Origin: Chitinophaga eiseniae
Lineage (GTDB): Bacteria > Bacteroidota > Bacteroidia > Chitinophagales > Chitinophagaceae
DNA: 64,000 bases
Reading direction: 5' to 3'
NCBI RefSeq assembly: GCF_900167135.1
Contig: NZ_FUWZ01000005.1
Span: forward strand, 443,003-507,002
Part shown: in pieces, positions 10,001 to 18,011 of the stretch
Position numbering within the stretch: the first letter of the stretch is position 1
How the letters are laid out: the number at the start of each line of letters is the position of its first letter
Position numbers and translations under genes: made by a program
The notes under the pieces: model-generated
Database searches by the model: none
Seen by the model: the letters and a program-made list of their open reading frames with translations, nothing else
Told to the model about the DNA's origin: nothing

Positions 10001-10471
10001 GGCGGTGCCGGTTTGGGTGCCCTTAAGCCTGACGGCCACGCCGGGAAGGGGATGGTTGTTAACGTCTGTCACGCTGCCTTTGATGGTAATGGCCACGACC
10101 GTTGTGCCGGAGGTGCGCGTGATCACGATAGTATTCTGATGAATGGAATAGGTAAAGGGCTGGTGCGCGAAACATTGTTTCAGCACATCTTCCACGCTGG
10201 CATTGGTGACCTGTATGGCCACCGGCTGTGCATCTTTCAGGATGTCGACATTCCACAATACGTTGTAGGCGGTTTGTTTGCGGATCTGACGGAATACATC
10301 GCTGAGCGCGATCTTTTTGGCTGATAACGTTACCTTCTGGGCGTAGCTGGTGGCGCTGACTTCCATTAACGCTGCGATCATTAAAACTAAGGTCAGTTTC
10401 ATTATCAACAGGAGTTTTTTACGCGTGGCGCCGGCTTGGTCAGGGCGCACGTCAGGTATGTAAAATTTCAT
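7040..10471 (-). CDS. susC: SusC/RagA-family TonB-linked outer-membrane transporter with STN domain
   Basis: The ATG at 10471 gives 1143 aa; an in-frame TTG 42 nt upstream is less likely. Order: signal peptide to ~res 44 (SATSYAQ), STN domain (~46-118), carboxypeptidase-regulatory-like beta sandwich (~128-208), plug (~210-336, containing VLKDASSTALYGSRAANGVI) and a 22-strand-type barrel ending in an aromatic-rich TFGLNLGL. The STN domain is the signalling module that contacts a FecR anti-sigma factor in the periplasm, and a fecR gene lies immediately upstream. It imports the product bound by SusD using TonB energy. The 139-nt gap before the gene should contain its regulated promoter; no clear TAnnTTTG element was found there, consistent with an ECF-sigma promoter. 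Confidence 0.95.
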   Translation of the reverse strand: MKFYIPDVRPDQAGATRKKLLLIMKLTLVLMIAALMEVSATSYAQKVTLSAKKIALSDVFRQIRKQTAYNVLWNVDILKDAQPVAIQVTNASVEDVLKQCFAHQPFTYSIHQNTIVITRTSGTTVVAITIKGSVTDVNNHPLPGVAVRLKGTQTGTATLADGTFTLTVPDAGGVLLFNYMGYTPKEVPVNGQTVIHVQLEQASSQLNEVVVAYGKQSTREIVGSVAKLSAVDIKDQPTGTFAERLQGKLPGVQVPQTTGRPGQGMDLRIRGAASLTSNIRPLVVVDGQPMLGNPDNINNINPDEIESFTVLKDASSTALYGSRAANGVIMITTKRGKAGATRIDFNSYYGSASLMRELIPPVMNATQLATYMKGFYEDKIKYEGYTGGIPAVYQNPEQYGEGTDWFSVLTRNAPVQNYSLSVTAGNEKAAVSVVGGYFDQQGILLNTGYKRFSLRVNADFNPGKRIKIGVGVAPSLQLEHNNRQGTGFNIDGQRAIFASASMMPTMGSPYNPDGSLALGISGFTNQFVWANPLRQLLEVKDDANRLRLLANVFTEVKLTDHLTFRTSGSTDIASMTRNRFIPSTSVGGFNALPMENPPPGNNTAIGQTTVNNDYSWLNENTLNYQQQFGKDHSLGLMGGFTIQRSTGFFSDMVGRDFPDNSISYLSAATRFTTNTSSAGAWTMMSFLGRLNYTFKDRYMLQATIRRDGSSRFGDRNKWGTFPSVGAGWIVSDEAFLKNVPAISLLKVRATFGLTGMNEIDNYATAARIGNSNYSFSGGLAPGKVQTTLGNQSLAWERNRQFDAGIDIGLFDGRINLSYDYYNKLTTGLLFILPVPQSSGFANVQDNLGDISQWGHEIILSTRNLTGKLKWNTSFNIAFNRNVVKRIGLNNIPFADNPNITLSEFTDYRTLVGKPVGQFYGYIFDGIFKNQAEADAGPKYYGTGSTTLSQAGTVRFKDLNGDGKITFPDDQTVIGDPNPKFIFGFTNTFQYQNFDLNIAMSGTYGNKLKNGMQESTYNLDGVFNGPPELLDRWRSEDNPGNGRVARTLANTTASYRTDHTLFIHDASHLTINNIALGYTLRKFRTPYIKSLRLYASAQNVYIFTSYPGNPEVSAGGIAFVTQQGQDLGAYPLQRTFTFGLNLGL

Positions 10472-10610
10472 TACATTTGGATGTTTGGGTTTAATAAAAA
10501 ACTGTGACGACAATAGCGATTGAAATTTGTTTTTGCAGGTAAGCTCAAACCGGCCGGGGGTGCGGGAACACTCCCGGTTATTTTTATAGCACCTGTTTTA
10601 CAGCTGTTTT

Positions 10611-11774
10611 CTATGGCATAACGGTGATCCTCCTTCCATTGATTTTAAAGTGAACAGTACCGGTTAATTCCAGCATATTTAATACTTCGGAAACATTCTT
10701 CGAACGGGATAAACTACCCCCGATGGCTTTCTTCGAAACATCGCCCTGGTAGCTGATCTTCACGTCATACCAGCGACTGATCTGCCGCATAATGCTTTCC
10801 ACTTTTTCGTTGTCGAAAATGAAATAGCCGTTTTTCCAGGCGATGGCGGATTCTGTGTCGGTGGCAGCGGTCTGCAGCCTGCCCGATACTTTATCCAGTA
10901 CCGCTTCTCTACCGGGCGCCAGCAAGGCATTGGCGGCGCCATAGTCCACTTTTACCGCACCTTCGACGAGCGTAACGGTATGCTGCTGCTCCTCCGGATA
11001 GGCGTTTATATTGAAGTGGGTGCCGAGCACTTTTACGGTCAGGGGAGTTGCGGCGCCGGCCCCCACGGTGACAAAAAATGGCCTTGCCTTGTCTTTCGCC
11101 ACCTCGAAATACGCTTCGCCTGTAAGTGTCACATTCCTGTGATCACCGGAGAACGCTGCCGGGAAACGCAGGGAGGAGCCGGCGTTGAGCCATACTTTGG
11201 TGCCGTCCTGCAGGGTTACCTGGTACTGGCCGCCGTAGGGAGTGGTGATGGTATTGTAGACGATGGCGGCGGAAGTGTTGCCGGTTGACTGGTAGGACAA
11301 CTGACCGCTGTCTGTTTTATTGACCGCAGCATTGCCCTGTTGTGATATGACGCCGTTCTTTGCATCTTCAAGGACAACTTTCTCGCCGTTGTCCAATGTT
11401 AAAATAGCTTTATTCCCCCCGGGGCTGATGTCATTATTGGCCAGCGCAGGTCCGGCAGGCGGTGCTGCCGGACGCAACGGCATCAGGTAGAAGTAGCCGG
11501 CAAGGCCGAGGAGAACGAGCACCGACGCGGCGGCAGACAGGTAGTACCACAGCCGCCTGTTGCGGGCCGGCGTAGTTTCCGGGATATTGATTTGCTGTTG
11601 CAGTTTCGAAAGCATCCGCAGACGCACCTGTTCTTCTTCCGCTTCATCTTCCGACAGCCATTCCACATCCGCCTGGTTTTGTTCCTGGTACCAGGCCATC
11701 AGGGTCGTTTCTTCTGCCGGCGTAATGCTGCCGTCCAGGTATTTTTCTATGAGGTGATGTATGTGGTCGTTCAA
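10611..11774 (-). CDS. FecR-family anti-sigma factor
   Basis: The protein has 387 aa. The start is a TTG at 11774; no in-frame ATG occurs near the N terminus, and the encoded NDHIHHLIEKYLDGSITPAE is a typical FecR start. A cytoplasmic sigma-binding N-terminal region (~1-73) is followed by one transmembrane segment (~75-100), the periplasmic FecR domain (TPYGGQYQVTLQDGTKVWLN... GEAYFEVAKD) and a C-terminal DUF4974/STN-like domain (WKNGYFIFDNEKVESIM). It lies between the ECF sigma genes and susC, the standard trans-envelope signalling order. Ligand import by SusC should relieve its hold on the sigma factor. Confidence 0.93.
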   Translation of the reverse strand: MNDHIHHLIEKYLDGSITPAEETTLMAWYQEQNQADVEWLSEDEAEEEQVRLRMLSKLQQQINIPETTPARNRRLWYYLSAAASVLVLLGLAGYFYLMPLRPAAPPAGPALANNDISPGGNKAILTLDNGEKVVLEDAKNGVISQQGNAAVNKTDSGQLSYQSTGNTSAAIVYNTITTPYGGQYQVTLQDGTKVWLNAGSSLRFPAAFSGDHRNVTLTGEAYFEVAKDKARPFFVTVGAGAATPLTVKVLGTHFNINAYPEEQQHTVTLVEGAVKVDYGAANALLAPGREAVLDKVSGRLQTAATDTESAIAWKNGYFIFDNEKVESIMRQISRWYDVKISYQGDVSKKAIGGSLSRSKNVSEVLNMLELTGTVHFKINGRRITVMP

Positions 11775-11826
11775 CGTGTAAGGTTTATCGTTTATACAGG
11801 TATGTACCGTGAATGTTGTTTTACCC

Positions 11827-12357
11827 TTAGTATAGGAAAAAAAATAACAGGGCCCACAGGCAGGAGCGGTCCAGTTTCAGTTTTAATACTTTCAGTGCTT
11901 TGGTGAGATGAGCTTCTGCTGTTTTTCCGGCGATGCCCAGCTGTTGCGCTATTTCCGGTATGCTCAATCCTTCCGTTCTGCTCAGCCGGAAAACGAGGCG
12001 GCATTGCGCGGGTAGTGTTTCAACGATGCCGTTGATTTGTTGTTGCAGCAGCCGGGTGAAAATTTTTTCTTCATCATGAGAGGAGATGAGGGGAGCGGCT
12101 GTTTGTTCGATGATGGCTGTTCTTCTTTTTTGCCGCAGGTATTGTTTAAAAACCGACAGCCTGACAGCGGTGGCCAGGTAAGCTTCTATATTCCCGATGT
12201 GCCGTTTCTTCCGGTTGTTCCAGAGGCTGACAAAAACTTCCTGCACAATTTCTTCCGCCATGGCTTTATCCCTGCAGTGATGATAGGCAATAGCCAGCAG
12301 CGTCTTCCAGTGTTGGTTATAGATGTCAGCAAAAGCGGCAGATACGCTGCTGTTCAT
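11827..12357 (-). CDS. ECF RNA polymerase sigma factor (copy 2, next to fecR)
   Basis: The 176-aa protein has sigma region 2 (AMAEEIVQEVFVSLW, ~res 33-47) and region 4 helix-turn-helix (LSIPEIAQQLGIAGKTAEAH). It resembles the Bacteroidota RpoE/FecI-like sigma-70 family. It ends 52 nt before the fecR start on the same strand and is the most likely partner of that anti-sigma. It is clearly paralogous to the next gene upstream; EAYLATAVRLSVFKQYLRQK versus NAYLATAVKLSVFKQYARQK shows the similarity. It should direct transcription of the susC operon. Confidence 0.92.
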   Translation of the reverse strand: MNSSVSAAFADIYNQHWKTLLAIAYHHCRDKAMAEEIVQEVFVSLWNNRKKRHIGNIEAYLATAVRLSVFKQYLRQKRRTAIIEQTAAPLISSHDEEKIFTRLLQQQINGIVETLPAQCRLVFRLSRTEGLSIPEIAQQLGIAGKTAEAHLTKALKVLKLKLDRSCLWALLFFFLY

Positions 12358-12435
12358 AACATGGATATTACGGTTACAACTCTATGTACCATAAGGAGGG
12401 GGCATACCCTTAGTGCGGATAAAAATTTTTTTCGC

Positions 12436-13017
12436 TTAGTGCATCAGGGCCTTGAGGAGGAGGATTACCCAGATATAGGGCCGGTTCAGTCTGAGTTTCA
12501 ATACTTTCAGCGCTTTGGTCAGGTGCGCTTCCGCCGTCTTTTCAGCGATGCCCATGCTGCGGGCTACTTCCGGGATGGTGAGGCCTTCCTCCCTGCTGAG
12601 TTTGAAAACGAGGCGGCATTTCTCCGGCAGCACTTCCACCACGCCGTTGATCTGCTGTTGCAGAAACCGGGTGTAGATCTGTTCTTCGTCAAAGGTGGTG
12701 ATATCGGGCGCGGCTACCTGTTCTTTTATTTCGTCTCTCCGTTTCTGCCGTGCGTATTGTTTGAATACGGACAGCTTCACGGCGGTGGCCAGGTAGGCGT
12801 TTATATTGTCGATATACAGCTCGCTGCGCCTGTTCCAGAGGCTGATGAACACTTCCTGTACAATTTCTTCCGCCATGGTTTTATCCTTGCAGTGCAGGTA
12901 AGCGACAGCCAGCAGTTGTTTCCAGTAACGGTGATAGATTTCAGTAAAAGCGCAGCTGTCGCCCTCGCGGAGGGACAGCATCAGGTCAGCATCAGATGGT
13001 GTTTCGTACCGATTCAT
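12436..13017 (-). CDS. ECF RNA polymerase sigma factor (copy 1)
   Basis: The 193-aa protein has region 2 (TMAEEIVQEVFISLWNRR) and region 4 (LTIPEVARSMGIAEKTAEAH). The copy downstream, 78 nt away, is similar over the full length and looks like a tandem duplicate. Only one fecR and one susC follow. Either the two sigma factors share one anti-sigma, or one serves loci elsewhere in the genome. The N-terminal 15 residues (MNRYETPSDADLMLS) extend beyond copy 2. Confidence 0.92.
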   Translation of the reverse strand: MNRYETPSDADLMLSLREGDSCAFTEIYHRYWKQLLAVAYLHCKDKTMAEEIVQEVFISLWNRRSELYIDNINAYLATAVKLSVFKQYARQKRRDEIKEQVAAPDITTFDEEQIYTRFLQQQINGVVEVLPEKCRLVFKLSREEGLTIPEVARSMGIAEKTAEAHLTKALKVLKLRLNRPYIWVILLLKALMH

Positions 13018-13105
13018 GTGACAGGCGTGGTACGCAACATTATAAAAATAAATTCAGATTTTATATCAGGAAATGAAAAGATAATATAAAGCAACCCAGG
13101 GCATT

Positions 13106-13140
13106 GGATTGCCCCCAGTGCCGGCACCTGGAGGCAATCC
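13106..13140. terminator. Stem-loop after rph (possible terminator or mRNA end)
   Basis: A 13-bp stem with one mismatch (13106-13118 with 13128-13140) and a 9-nt loop lies 18 nt beyond the rph stop. It lacks a clear U-run on the minus strand, so it may stabilise the 3' end rather than terminate. Confidence 0.45.
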
Positions 13141-13157
13141 ACTTTTAGCCCGGGTGG

Positions 13158-15752
13158 TTATAATATTTCCACGTAACCATCGGTGCCGTTCACGCGTATG
13201 CGCTGTCCGTCTTTAATCAGTTTAGTGGCGCTTTCTACGCCTACTACGGCCGGCAGCCCATATTCCCGGGCGATCACGGCGCCGTGTGTCATCAGGCCGC
13301 CTACTTCGGTGACGAGGCCTTTGATGGAGACAAACAGCGGCGTCCAGCTGGGGTCGGTGAAAGCGGTGACGAGTATATCGCCTTCTTCCAGGTCTGCATC
13401 GGCAATGTTGAGGATCACGCGCGCCCGTCCTTCGATGACGCCGGTAGAAACAGGCAGTCCAACGATGGCGTTTGCAGGAAGGTTTTCCCGTTTGTAGCTG
13501 CCGGTGATAATTTCCCCGTCAGACGTTATGACCCGTGGCGGCGAGAGTTTTTCGTATTGTTGGTAAGTTTCTTTTCGCTGGTCGATGATGGTGGTGTCCA
13601 GCTGGCGGGTACTTACTGCTTCGCGTAATTCTTCGTAGGTAAGGTACCAGATATCTTCTTTTTCCCGGATCACATGGTCCCGTACGAGCTTTTCCGCTTC
13701 CTGCAACAGTGCTTGTTTATAGATAAAGTAACGGTTGACGATGGCGTATTTGGGATATTCCCGGTAACCGAGGAAATTCCGCATAAAGCTGATCTTTTCT
13801 TTGGTTTCTGCGGCCTTTTGCGCGCCATCCGGCAGGAACTGCAGCCGCTGCAATATCTCCTGTTCCTTTAGCAGCGCCTCTTGTTTTCCCTGTTCAAATT
13901 TTCGCTTGCCGGCGCCCGGCGCGAAGTTCCTGATGTTACTGAGGATGATGGGAACGAGGCTGAGGGGTTTTTCACGCCAGCGGGTTTTGGTGATATCGAT
14001 TTCACCGACGCAGCGCATACCGTATTGGCGGAGATAGTCTTCTATGGCATTGCGGGCTTCCTGTCCGCCTTTCAGCTGTGGAAGCACTTCCAGGAAATGA
14101 TCATCGGTGGTTTGTTGCAGATACGCGATGACCTCCGGATAAGGGCGGATAGCGTCTGCCACATCCAGCAGGGCCAGTCCCATTTCCGAGGTGATGTTAT
14201 TGGGGACGGATTGGGAAAGCGTATCTGCAACCCCTTTTTCGCCTAACCATTTTTCAATGTTGTCGTTGAGCCACCATGCGGCATCCATGGCGGCCATGAT
14301 GATACGCAGGCTTCTTGGGTCAAACATCGTTGTCTGGACCTGCCGTATATGTTCCGGGATAAAATCCAGCAGCGCCTGTCCTGATTTGGTTTGAATATCC
14401 TGTTTCAGCTGCGCGATGTAAGCCTGGCTATTGCTGATTAATTCCGTAGCGATGGCCGGATCGTTTTCCAGAGGGGGCTCTCCTTCGAAGGTAGGAAGGG
14501 GGCGTTCTGTCTTATGGTCGGGTAACTGTTTGATGAAGCCTTCCCGTGCAGTGATGATGTTCAGGGCGTCTTTAATCAACGGATCGGACTTGCCCAGGGT
14601 GTCCATCATGGCCTGTCTGCCGCCGGCGGTGGTCAGGAACCGGGTGACATCGACAAATAACCTCCCGCCGGCCGTATACATTTGTCCGGATGCTACCATC
14701 ATGAAAAAGGACAGGCCCAGCGGTTTGATGGCGTCGGTCATCATCTGGTTGTGGCCGACGGATATAAATACGTGATTTTCGGTATCCTTTACTTCCGGTA
14801 CAGGGTACAAAGTGGTGATTGGCCTGCTCTGGACGAAGTAGAAGGTGTCGCCGGCAAGGCACCACTCGATGTCCTGCGGACTGCCGAAATGTGCTTCGAT
14901 TTTTCTGCCGAGACGGGCTAAGGTCAGCACCTGCAGGTCTGTCAGCGCGGGATTGTTTTGCTGTCCTATTGGGACAGGCTGTTCTTCCGTGCCGCCATTT
15001 TCAACCGCTTTTACGACCAGTTTTTTAGCTGCAATTTTCCGGTCGATGATCTGCTGCTCTCTGACTTTGTAGTTATCGGCGTTGACAAGGCCGGATACCA
15101 GTGCTTCTCCCAGCCCGAAGCTGGCGTCGATGGACAACACTTTCCTGTTGGACGTTATCGGGTCGGCAGTGAACATAATCCCTGCAATTTCCGGGAAAAC
15201 CATTTGTTGCACTACTACCGCGAGGCTGACCTGGTGATGGTCAAATCCGTTCTGCAGCCGGTAGGCGACGGCCCTGTCGGTATATAATGATGCCCAGCAG
15301 CGGCTGATATGTTCCAGTACCGATGCTGTTCCAATGATGTTCAGGTAAGTATCCTGCTGGCCGGCGAATGAGGCGGTGGGCAGGTCTTCCGCGGTGGCGC
15401 TGGACCGCACGGCGAAGGCTGTTTTTTCGTCGAAAGGGCGGAGATGGTCTGTTACCGCCGCGGCGATATCGCCGGGAATAGGCGTGCTTTCAATGATGGA
15501 GCGTACCCGTGCGCTGATATCGCCGATATTTTTCCGGTCGTCCGCTTTCAACAATGTCAGCTGGTCCAGCAGCGTCTGCAGGGTGGCATTGCTGGCGGTG
15601 ACCGCCTTAAAAGTCTCCGTGGTCACACAGAAGCCAGGAGGCACCGCTATACCTTCGATGTGACATAGTTCTCCGAGGTTGGCCCCTTTACCGCCGGTGA
15701 GTGCGAGGGTCGTCTTATCGATTTCCTGAAAATCCAGTAAGTAGGCAAGCAT
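13158..15752 (-). CDS. rph: Rifamycin-inactivating phosphotransferase / PEP-synthase-like enzyme
   Basis: The 864-aa protein matches the three-part plan of rifampin phosphotransferases: N-terminal ATP-grasp domain (TGGKGANLGELC near res 20-31; AVRSSATAEDLPTASFAGQQ near ~115-135), a long central helical domain, and a C-terminal swivelling phosphohistidine domain with GGLMTHGAVIAREYGLP and the expected catalytic His at 823. These enzymes use ATP and water to phosphorylate the C21 hydroxyl of rifamycins. Length (~865-870) fits the family better than classical PEP synthase (~790) because the central domain differs. It is the second gene after marR (6-nt gap), implying MarR control. The substrate is inferred. 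Confidence 0.78.
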   Translation of the reverse strand: MLAYLLDFQEIDKTTLALTGGKGANLGELCHIEGIAVPPGFCVTTETFKAVTASNATLQTLLDQLTLLKADDRKNIGDISARVRSIIESTPIPGDIAAAVTDHLRPFDEKTAFAVRSSATAEDLPTASFAGQQDTYLNIIGTASVLEHISRCWASLYTDRAVAYRLQNGFDHHQVSLAVVVQQMVFPEIAGIMFTADPITSNRKVLSIDASFGLGEALVSGLVNADNYKVREQQIIDRKIAAKKLVVKAVENGGTEEQPVPIGQQNNPALTDLQVLTLARLGRKIEAHFGSPQDIEWCLAGDTFYFVQSRPITTLYPVPEVKDTENHVFISVGHNQMMTDAIKPLGLSFFMMVASGQMYTAGGRLFVDVTRFLTTAGGRQAMMDTLGKSDPLIKDALNIITAREGFIKQLPDHKTERPLPTFEGEPPLENDPAIATELISNSQAYIAQLKQDIQTKSGQALLDFIPEHIRQVQTTMFDPRSLRIIMAAMDAAWWLNDNIEKWLGEKGVADTLSQSVPNNITSEMGLALLDVADAIRPYPEVIAYLQQTTDDHFLEVLPQLKGGQEARNAIEDYLRQYGMRCVGEIDITKTRWREKPLSLVPIILSNIRNFAPGAGKRKFEQGKQEALLKEQEILQRLQFLPDGAQKAAETKEKISFMRNFLGYREYPKYAIVNRYFIYKQALLQEAEKLVRDHVIREKEDIWYLTYEELREAVSTRQLDTTIIDQRKETYQQYEKLSPPRVITSDGEIITGSYKRENLPANAIVGLPVSTGVIEGRARVILNIADADLEEGDILVTAFTDPSWTPLFVSIKGLVTEVGGLMTHGAVIAREYGLPAVVGVESATKLIKDGQRIRVNGTDGYVEIL

Positions 15753-15758
15753 AGTTTT

Positions 15759-16214
15759 TTATTTATCGTTGAGGGTGGTGGTGGTTTCCTGCATGATGGC
15801 AATGGCCTGGGTGAGATACCGTTCGATGACTTTGACTTCCTTCTCCGAAAATGTCGCCGTCAGTTTTTCCGATTTATGCCGGAAGTCCCTGTACAGCGGC
15901 TCAAACAGCGCCATGATGAGTTTGGTGTTGGGCTCGATGAGCACTTTTCTTCTGTCACCTTCCGCAAATTTCCTTTTCACCAGGTTTTTCTTTTCAAACC
16001 GGTCTATTAAGCCGGTGATGGCGCCGGTGGTAAGTTCGGTGAGGCTGGCCAGTTCCCCTGCCGTCATCTCACCCCGTTCCAGCAGGAAACCGAGGTATTT
16101 GTGGTCGGTGCCGGAAAGTCCTGCCTTCCGGGCCACCGCTTCATGCATCCGGAGCGAGGTGTAGGCGTATGACTGGGTCAATTTTCTGATCTGTTTGATG
16201 ATTTCGGGTCCCAT
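15759..16214 (-). CDS. MarR-family transcriptional repressor
   Basis: The 151-aa winged-helix protein has the recognition region AGELASLTELTTGAITGLIDRFEKKNLV (~50-77, quoted in part: LTTGAITGLIDRFEKK) and the wing FAEGDRRKVLIE, typical of MarR proteins. It is first in an operon with the rifamycin phosphotransferase gene. A perfect 8-3-8 palindrome lies 20 nt before its ATG, so autoregulation with ligand-induced release is likely. The inducing ligand is not shown by the sequence. Confidence 0.9.
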   Translation of the reverse strand: MGPEIIKQIRKLTQSYAYTSLRMHEAVARKAGLSGTDHKYLGFLLERGEMTAGELASLTELTTGAITGLIDRFEKKNLVKRKFAEGDRRKVLIEPNTKLIMALFEPLYRDFRHKSEKLTATFSEKEVKVIERYLTQAIAIMQETTTTLNDK

Positions 16215-16233
16215 TTTTATCTTATTATCTAAA

Positions 16234-16252
16234 TATCTTAGTTACTAAGATA
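16234..16252. promoter_or_regulatory. Probable MarR operator (perfect palindrome)
   Basis: TATCTTAG-TTA-CTAAGATA is a perfect inverted repeat with 8-bp arms and a 3-bp centre, located 20 nt before marR. Size and symmetry fit a winged-helix dimer site. The half-site-like TATCTAAATATCTTAG overlaps it on the marR side. Confidence 0.7.
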
Positions 16253-16661
16253 AGTTGAAATGAAAAAGTATCCAAATAATTTCCGCAGAAATGTGGTCAA
16301 TGGCGGAGTACGGTATACGATTGCTCTTCCTCGACAGGTGCTGAAGCCGTTTCACCACATGGTTCCGGAAACTTCGTTTAGCTATTTATTGTATCGCCAA
16401 ACCGCTGGAAATCATCTGCCTCTTCTTCCCGAAACAGTGATGTTATCCGGAACTATTAGTCTGCATATTTTTATCCTGTACCGGCGAATGCTGGTCCATA
16501 TCCCGCGAATGTTAAATGCGGTGGACAGTGCGGTTTTTTTTTCTCATTTTTGACTGTACAGGAATAAACACGATAAGATAAGAATTATGATTGCTGGTAG
16601 TAGTTTTTGCAACTTCCTGTTTTGAAAAGGCATCATACCGGGAAATACCAATAAGAAAATT
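16253..16661. other. Intergenic stretch without a convincing gene
   Basis: About 400 nt separate marR from the Imm70-type gene. A 97-codon plus-strand frame starts at 16260 but has no recognisable domain and an unusual composition (many His, Arg and Tyr), so it was not called. The region must hold the promoter of the plus-strand genes; no clear TAnnTTTG element was found. Confidence 0.5.
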
Positions 16662-17078
16662 ATGGCAGTAGGATTATTTACCGCACCCATTTTTCATGTC
16701 ATCGGCACAGGAGATTTTCTGCATTCTTTTTTCTCTACGATCGCTTATCGGTTGGAGGGGAGTGAATGGGGAAGCCGGTTCCCGGTGCTGATGAATGAAC
16801 TGTTTATCGATGGCATTGCGCCCGCACAAGGTGACGCCGTGTTGCGGGAACTGGCAGTCATAAAAAAGGAACTCTCCGCCCTGCCGCCGGACCAGGTGAT
16901 ATGGGACATCGATGATCTTTCCAAACAACCGCCGTGGGGAACGGGCATCGCATCAACTATTAACAACCTCGCAGATTATTTTGTGACCAGTGATGGCAAA
17001 AAGCTGATCGCCGTCTTTGAAACGGCTATAGATACCTGCATCAGGATACAAAAGCCGTTGATCATCCGGTCTATATAA
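16662..17078 (+). CDS. Imm70-type immunity protein (orphan)
   Basis: The 138-aa protein carries the pattern IFHVIGTGDFLHSFFSTIAY, then GSRFPVLMNELF, a central helical part, and WDIDDLSKQPPWG followed by LADYFVTSDGKKL. This matches my recollection of the Imm70 family of polymorphic-toxin immunity proteins. No toxin gene precedes it: its upstream neighbour is the divergent marR. It is followed 20 nt later by an unknown secreted protein in the same direction. An orphan immunity gene could protect against toxins of competing strains. The family assignment needs a profile search. Confidence 0.7.
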   Translation: MAVGLFTAPIFHVIGTGDFLHSFFSTIAYRLEGSEWGSRFPVLMNELFIDGIAPAQGDAVLRELAVIKKELSALPPDQVIWDIDDLSKQPPWGTGIASTINNLADYFVTSDGKKLIAVFETAIDTCIRIQKPLIIRSI

Positions 17079-17098
17079 GATTTTTTCAAAAAAATACC

Positions 17099-17935
17099 AT
17101 GATTAAAAAACTATATTCGATCATCTCTTTATTTACGACAAGCTGTATGGGACAGGCAAATCCGCCGGCGGCCGTGGACGACAGCTGGCTGCAAAAATCG
17201 TATGATCATGTGATCATGATTGAAAACAAACATGTGGCACAAGCCGGAGACAACTGGCTGGTAGATATTCCGCTGGTAGAAAGCCCGGATTCCCACTATG
17301 TGTTTTTTCTGTCGGCACGAATTCCAACGGCGTTGTTTACCACCTCCAATACGTTTTATCCGTCGATTAAAGAATTTACGTTGATCGTGCCTGATTGGCA
17401 ATTATATCATGAGATTGCCGAAGAGGCCAGCCGTAAAGGGATGTGTATAGAACCTGCCACCACCAATATCTATTATCATATCCGGAGAATGGATACTCTT
17501 GTAAAGATAGATAGTGTCCGTGTCTCAGGAGAACAGCCTGGTATCACCTTCCATGAACCGAAGGTGCCGGCTGGTAATATCGCGGTATACCGGAGCGAAA
17601 GCTACGGGTCTGTATGTTGTCCGAAGGACCCGAAATGGGAACTGGAGAAGGAAGATGCTGCTGTGATCAAAAGCTTTGAACAACAACATAAAGTGTCTGT
17701 CAGCGGTACCTATCGCCAAAATCAGGGAAAGGAGGGAGAACATACGGATTATTATACGCTGCCCCGCCTCACTGCAAAGCAACGCCTGGATTTTATACTG
17801 ATGAAACGTTCACAGTGGATTGTTAACAAAGCAACGAAAAAGATTGTCTTTAAACCGCAGGTGTTTACCCCTTGGCTGGAGCCTTTTGTCAAAGAAGGAT
17901 TCAGGGAAATGCGGGAAGTGAAATATGACCAATAG
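17099..17935 (+). CDS. Secreted protein of unknown function
   Basis: The 278-aa protein begins MIKKLYSIISLFTTSCMGQA, a signal peptide or possible lipoprotein signal (Cys 16). The body has no family that I recognise; visible features are FFLSARIPTALFTTSNTFYP, IYYHIRRMDTLVKID and a paired Cys motif VCCPKDPKW (~180-188). The C-terminal third is rich in charged residues (EKEDAAVIKSFEQQHKVSV). It follows the Imm70-type gene by 20 nt and is probably co-transcribed. It could be a second immunity-type or accessory protein, but nothing in the sequence shows this. Confidence 0.7.
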   Translation: MIKKLYSIISLFTTSCMGQANPPAAVDDSWLQKSYDHVIMIENKHVAQAGDNWLVDIPLVESPDSHYVFFLSARIPTALFTTSNTFYPSIKEFTLIVPDWQLYHEIAEEASRKGMCIEPATTNIYYHIRRMDTLVKIDSVRVSGEQPGITFHEPKVPAGNIAVYRSESYGSVCCPKDPKWELEKEDAAVIKSFEQQHKVSVSGTYRQNQGKEGEHTDYYTLPRLTAKQRLDFILMKRSQWIVNKATKKIVFKPQVFTPWLEPFVKEGFREMREVKYDQ

Positions 17936-18011
17936 TGTTATTGACTACATGCCATTCTGCAGTCGTTTTTTATTTTTAACTTTAGCAAGGACAATTTTAT
18001 GTCCGGCTTAC

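Noticed and set aside
10472..10610. TAnnTTTG promoter directly before susC
   Set aside because: No good match was found; an ECF-type promoter is expected, whose consensus I cannot assert from this single case.
13158..15752. Classical PEP synthase (ppsA)
   Set aside because: Length, the long central domain and the marR pairing fit rifamycin phosphotransferase better, though the catalytic His domain is shared by both families.
16260..16553. 97-codon plus-strand frame starting beside the MarR palindrome
   Set aside because: No domain, odd composition and no conserved pattern; a promoter region is expected here. Not strong enough for a gene call.
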